The translations under genes were made by a program, and so were the position numbers. DNA of 64,000 nt from Sphingomonas changbaiensis NBRC 104936 (GTDB taxonomy: Bacteria; Pseudomonadota; Alphaproteobacteria; Sphingomonadales; Sphingomonadaceae). Shown piece after piece: positions 60,618-64,000 of this stretch; position 1 is the stretch's first letter; each line of letters begins with the position of its first letter. The notes beneath the pieces are model-generated. The model was not told where the DNA came from. It saw nothing but the letters and a program-made list of their open reading frames with translations, and ran no database searches. The stretch is taken from assembly GCF_000974765.1 (NCBI RefSeq), contig NZ_BBWU01000028.1, positions 1 through 64,000 on the forward strand, written 5' to 3'.

Positions 60618-60937
60618 ATCATGTCCTCCTCACTGGGAACCCATGCATCAGCAACTGACTGTCCGGATCGCGCCGGATCGGACAGGCGCTCAACAAAGCA
60701 ACGGCGGCATCGTTCCCGGAACGCAACAGACGGGCGAAATCAGCGGGACCTCACTCGCACGTTTCCGCGCGCCGCCTGGTGAACAGTGCCTCCGGATAGC
60801 CGATTGTTTTCTTTGGCTTGCGTCGTCATGATCGGCGCTCGGTCGGAGTCGCCCAAAATCCGGCACCAGGCGCCGAAACGGTCTCCGCCCGACGTGTTGT
60901 ATCGTGGCATCGAACGCTTTTCGATCAGGAGACCACG
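60618..60937. other. Divergent intergenic region
   Basis: Between the PEP-CTERM gene (minus) and the TIR-TPR gene (plus) are 320 bases with no convincing gene. A plus-strand frame from TTG 60818 runs into the TIR gene but its composition looks non-coding before 60938. It should hold both promoters. Confidence 0.5.
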
Positions 60938-62896
60938 CTGCGGTACAGCGCCTTCATCAGCTACAGCCATGCCGATGAGCGCTGGGCACGGTGGCTGCAC
61001 AGCGCGATCGAAACCTACCGGCTGCCCAAGCGGCTGATCGGAAGGGAAGGACCGTTCGGCCCCCTGTCATCAAGGCTGCCGCACGTCTTTCGCGACCGCG
61101 ACGAGCTCGCCTCCTCGTCCGATCTGGCCGAAGAGATCAGGACTGCCCTGGCGGAATCCGCGAACCTGATCGTCATCTGCTCACCCGCGGCAGCACGATC
61201 GCGCTGGGTCAATGAAGAGATACGCAGCTTCATCGCGCTGGGGCGCGCGGCGCACATATTCTGCCTGATCGTCGACGGCGAGCCGCACGCGGCCGACCCC
61301 GCGGAAGAGTGCTTTCCGCCCGCGCTGTTCGAAGATGGCCATCTTGAGCCGCTTGCGTCCGACGTGCGCCCCGGCGGCGATGGCAAGAAGGCGGCCCGCC
61401 TCAAAATCCTCGCCGGACTGCTGGGAGTGGGATTCGACGAGCTGCGTCAGCGCGATGCCGCACGCCGGCAGCACCAGCTCACGATTATTGCAGCGGCCAG
61501 CACGCTCGGCCTCATCTTCACGGCCGCGCTCGCCGTGTTCGCATTCCTGTCCCGTTCCGAAGCGATACGAGAGCGCGACATCGCCAATCGCAAGACGATG
61601 ACGGCGGAGCGGACCGTCAGTTTCGTCAAATCGCTGTTCGAAGTGTCGGACCCATCCGAAGCGCGCGGACAGACGATCACGGCGCGTGAAATCCTCGATC
61701 GCGGCGCGCGCGAGATCCGCACGGGCCTGCAGAACGAACCGGCGGTCAAAGCCGAACTGGGGACCACGCTGGGAGAAGTCTACAGCGAACTGGGCCTGTA
61801 CCGTGAGGGCGACCAGCTGATCCGGGAAATGGCCGGAATCCGGCACAATGACACGGCCACACGGACGCGGCAGTTGCTGGCGCTTGCGGACGCGCAAACG
61901 CGACAAGCGGATTACGATGCGGCGATCCGATCGTACAACCAGGCGCTGCGATTGGCGCGCGATCGACGCCAGCCACGCCAGGATCTTGTGCCGCGTATTC
62001 TGGTCGGGCTGGGTGGCGCCTTGTCCGCCAAGGGCGATTATCGCGGCGCGGAACGCTCGATCGATGCCGGCCTCCGGCTCGACGAGGCGGCGTTCGGGCC
62101 GAATCATCCGGATGTTGCCGTCGACCTGGAGGCGCGGGGCCTGAATCTCCTTTTCGCAGGCGACCTCGGACCATCGAGGCGGTATTTCGAACGTGCCGTC
62201 GCCATTCGATTGCGCACGCAAGGCGATCGCCACCCACGGGTGCCGGAGGATTTCGGAAATCTGGGTACCGTTGCCTACCTGCAGGGAAACGTCGAGCTCG
62301 CGGAAGCCGATTATCGCCGCGCCCTGGACAGTTACCGACTGATGTTGGGCCCCGAGCATCCCGAAGTGGCGACGACCGAGAACAATCTCGCGCGGATCAT
62401 GATCGAGCGGCAGGGCTTTCGCGAAGCGCTGCCGCTTCTGGAGCACGCGGTGGCCGTGAACATGCGCGAAAAAGGGCCGGACCACGACGACATCATCTTC
62501 CCGCTCTCCAATCTGGCGATCGCGGAGCGTGGGGTCGGAGCTTTCGGAAAGGCGGAGCAACTCCTTCGGCGCGCCGCCCGCACCGCGCGGCTGCGCCAGC
62601 ATCGCAACCTTGGCCCGATCCTGACCGAGCTGGCCGACCTCCGATGCCGTTCGAAGGACGAGTCCGGCGGCCTCAAATTGCTCGACGAAGCGCGGCCGAT
62701 CACCGCCAAGGACTATCCCGGCGACCCGTGGCGCGTCGCATGGGTCGACAATACCCGCGCCTATTGCCTTGCCCACACCAATCCCGACGAGGCGCGACGC
62801 TTGAACGCAGCCAGCTTTCCGGTGTTGAACGCGAAATGGGGGCCGGACACATTGTACGGCGCGATGGCGCGGTCCCGCCAGAAATCGCTTCCGTGA
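60938..62896 (+). CDS. TIR domain-TPR membrane protein
   Basis: The 652-residue protein has an N-terminal TIR domain (2-140: YSAFISYSHADERWARWL, VFRDRDELASSSDL, VICSPAAARSRWVNEEI, with the putative catalytic Glu at 93 or 94), a membrane helix (181-203) and a long TPR region (about 240-620) with many A-x-x-x-F/Y repeats such as LAEADYRRALDSYRLMLGPEHP. TIR domains can cleave NAD+ or scaffold signals. CTG 60938 is the best start: AGGAG is six bases upstream and the protein then begins MRYSAFISY like relatives. TTG 60818 is the canonical alternative. It precedes rplK. Confidence 0.85.
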   Translation: MRYSAFISYSHADERWARWLHSAIETYRLPKRLIGREGPFGPLSSRLPHVFRDRDELASSSDLAEEIRTALAESANLIVICSPAAARSRWVNEEIRSFIALGRAAHIFCLIVDGEPHAADPAEECFPPALFEDGHLEPLASDVRPGGDGKKAARLKILAGLLGVGFDELRQRDAARRQHQLTIIAAASTLGLIFTAALAVFAFLSRSEAIRERDIANRKTMTAERTVSFVKSLFEVSDPSEARGQTITAREILDRGAREIRTGLQNEPAVKAELGTTLGEVYSELGLYREGDQLIREMAGIRHNDTATRTRQLLALADAQTRQADYDAAIRSYNQALRLARDRRQPRQDLVPRILVGLGGALSAKGDYRGAERSIDAGLRLDEAAFGPNHPDVAVDLEARGLNLLFAGDLGPSRRYFERAVAIRLRTQGDRHPRVPEDFGNLGTVAYLQGNVELAEADYRRALDSYRLMLGPEHPEVATTENNLARIMIERQGFREALPLLEHAVAVNMREKGPDHDDIIFPLSNLAIAERGVGAFGKAEQLLRRAARTARLRQHRNLGPILTELADLRCRSKDESGGLKLLDEARPITAKDYPGDPWRVAWVDNTRAYCLAHTNPDEARRLNAASFPVLNAKWGPDTLYGAMARSRQKSLP

Positions 62897-62994
62897 ACGA
62901 TGCTCGACATCGTCCATGTGCGCACCCTTCCCTTGCGCCGCGCTTTACGCTAAGGGGCCGCGCTTCCAAGCGACAGCTCTGGAAAACTGCGGGA

Positions 62995-63010
62995 GGATGC
63001 CTCGGCATCC
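62995..63010 (+). promoter_or_regulatory. Hairpin in the rplK leader
   Basis: GGATGC-CTCG-GCATCC is a perfect hairpin about 70 bases before rplK. The leader of L11 operons often holds an L1-binding structure. This hairpin may be part of it, but the match to the consensus L1 site was not established. Confidence 0.35.
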
Positions 63011-63076
63011 GCTTGGACCGCTCGACTTGAACCGGACGGGCCGCGCGCGCGTGGATCGTCCAAGTGAGAGAGTGAC

Positions 63077-63508
63077 ATGGCAAAGAAAATTACCGGCTAT
63101 ATCAAGCTGCAGGTGCCCGCCGGCGCCGCCAATCCGTCGCCGCCGATCGGCCCGGCCCTGGGCCAGCGCGGCGTCAACATCATGGAATTCTGCAAGGCGT
63201 TCAACGCGCAGACCGGCGATCAGGAAAAGGGTACGCCGCTGCCCACCGTGATCACCGTCTATGCCGACCGCTCGTTCAGCTTCGAGACCAAGACGCCGCC
63301 GGCGTCGTTCCTGCTGAAGAAGGCCGCCGGCCTGAAGTCCGGCTCCAAGGAGCCGGGCAAGGCGGTTGCGGGCAAGATCAAGCGCTCGCAGCTGGAAGAC
63401 ATCGCGAACGCGAAGATGAAAGACCTGAACGCGAACGACCTCGCGGCCGCAACGAAGATCATCGAAGGCTCCGCCCGCGCCATGGGCCTCGAAGTGGTGG
63501 AGGGCTGA
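63077..63508 (+). CDS. rplK: 50S ribosomal protein L11
   Basis: L11 forms the GTPase-associated centre with 23S rRNA. The 143-residue protein begins [20 protein letters not shown], has [40 protein letters not shown], and ends with [18 protein letters not shown]. Full length. GAGAGAG precedes ATG 63077. rplA follows four bases later. Confidence 0.98.
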   Translation: MAKKITGYIKLQVPAGAANPSPPIGPALGQRGVNIMEFCKAFNAQTGDQEKGTPLPTVITVYADRSFSFETKTPPASFLLKKAAGLKSGSKEPGKAVAGKIKRSQLEDIANAKMKDLNANDLAAATKIIEGSARAMGLEVVEG

Positions 63509-63512
63509 TCCA

Positions 63513-64000
63513 ATGGCCAAGCTGACCAAGAAGCAGAAGAATTGGGCCGTCGACGCCGAGAAGCTTTACGGCGTCGATGAGGCGATCGGCCTCGCCAAGC
63601 AGTATGCCACCGCCAAGTTCGACGAGACGATCGAAGTCGCGCTGAACCTGGGCGTCGATCCGCGCCACGCCGACCAGATGGTCCGCGGCGTCGTGACGCT
63701 GCCGAAGGGCACCGGCAAGACCGTCCGCGTCGCCGTCTTCGCCAAGGGCGCGAAGGCGGACGAGGCGCGCGAAGCGGGCGCCGACATCGTCGGTGCCGAA
63801 GACCTGCTGGAAACCGTGCAGGGCGGCACCATCGACTTCGACCGCTGCATTGCCACCCCGGACATGATGGGCCTCGTCGGCCGTCTCGGTAAGGTGCTGG
63901 GCCCCAAGGGCCTGATGCCGAACCCGAAGCTCGGCACGGTGACGATGAACGTCGGCCAGGCCGTCAAGGACGCCAAGGGCGGCCAGGTCGAATATCGCGT
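63513..64000 (+). CDS. rplA: 50S ribosomal protein L1 (3' truncated by window end)
   Basis: The visible 162 codons encode [58 protein letters not shown] and the RNA-binding stretch [21 protein letters not shown]1 binds 23S rRNA and represses its own operon. The gene runs past the window end. Confidence 0.97.
   Translation, partial: MAKLTKKQKNWAVDAEKLYGVDEAIGLAKQYATAKFDETIEVALNLGVDPRHADQMVRGVVTLPKGTGKTVRVAVFAKGAKADEAREAGADIVGAEDLLETVQGGTIDFDRCIATPDMMGLVGRLGKVLGPKGLMPNPKLGTVTMNVGQAVKDAKGGQVEYR

Noticed and set aside
60818-60937. Extension of the TIR protein to TTG 60818
   Set aside because: The 40 extra residues are Arg-rich and unlike TIR relatives, and no ribosome site precedes TTG 60818. 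Kept only as an alternative start.
62930-62955. Sigma-70 promoter of rplK at TTGCGC/TACGCT
   Set aside because: The spacing between the two boxes is only about seven bases, too short for a sigma-70 promoter.

Overview
This window is chromosomal DNA from a GC-rich alphaproteobacterium, most likely Sphingomonas or a close relative (Sphingomonadales). The evidence is two proteins with the sphingomonad-type PEPxxWA-CTERM sorting tail, a DUF1013/TrcR cell-cycle regulator, an NDUFA12-type complex I accessory protein, and small palindromic repeat families of the kind scattered through sphingomonad genomes. Gene starts are often GTG or TTG, and four-base stop/start overlaps are frequent.

Layout. 1-1232: end of an assimilatory sulfate reduction operon (DUF934, cysH). 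1329-4379: PEP-CTERM protein, MBL hydrolase, TrcR-like regulator, tRNA-Thr(TGT). 4554-9629: an exported repeat protein, then a minus-strand group rarA > serine hydrolase > YjbR-like > RNase H-fold-like protein. 9734-18506: PadR regulator, then a two-gene phosphorelay operon whose first gene encodes a 1908-residue poly-HAMP hybrid kinase. 18503-23559: DUF5985 operon, flavoprotein, SCP-x type thiolase, BaiN-like flavoprotein. 23739-26778: ABC exporter and two small envelope or basic proteins. 26775-32944: tamA-tamB. 33058-38912: PilZ protein and a tightly overlapped six-gene glycoconjugate operon. 38946-42322: VanZ-like, aat, DUF2155, NDUFA12, double cold-shock protein, recX. 42436-46211: fatty acyl-AMP ligase and a GGDEF-EAL protein. 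46293-50384: an exported-protein gene cut in two by a 2836-bp IS1595-family element that carries passenger genes. 50468-51585: tRNA-Trp, secE, nusG. 51710-62896: two-component system, PAP2 phosphatase, carbonic anhydrase-SulP pair, ECF sigma/anti-sigma/cytochrome c/phosphoesterase cluster, PEP-CTERM protein and a TIR-TPR membrane protein. 63077-64000: rplK and the start of rplA.

Most notable. (1) The IS1595-family element at 47294-50129 has 25-bp perfect terminal inverted repeats and an 8-bp target duplication (TACCCCAA). Removing the element and one copy of the duplication restores one continuous reading frame of 415 codons. Its passengers include a PIN-domain protein coupled to an unknown 267-aa protein. 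(2) The 33669-38912 operon combines a CgeB-like glycosyltransferase, nucleotidyltransferase, PIG-L deacetylase, GT4 glycosyltransferase, methyltransferase and GNAT. This recalls thiol-glycoside (mycothiol/bacillithiol) pathway logic without a cysteine ligase, so the product is unknown. (3) The poly-HAMP kinase resembles fungal group III kinases and has nine near-identical 276-bp tandem units. (4) secE-nusG is separated from rplK-rplA by about 11.5 kb of accessory genes, ending with a TIR-TPR protein whose best start is CTG.
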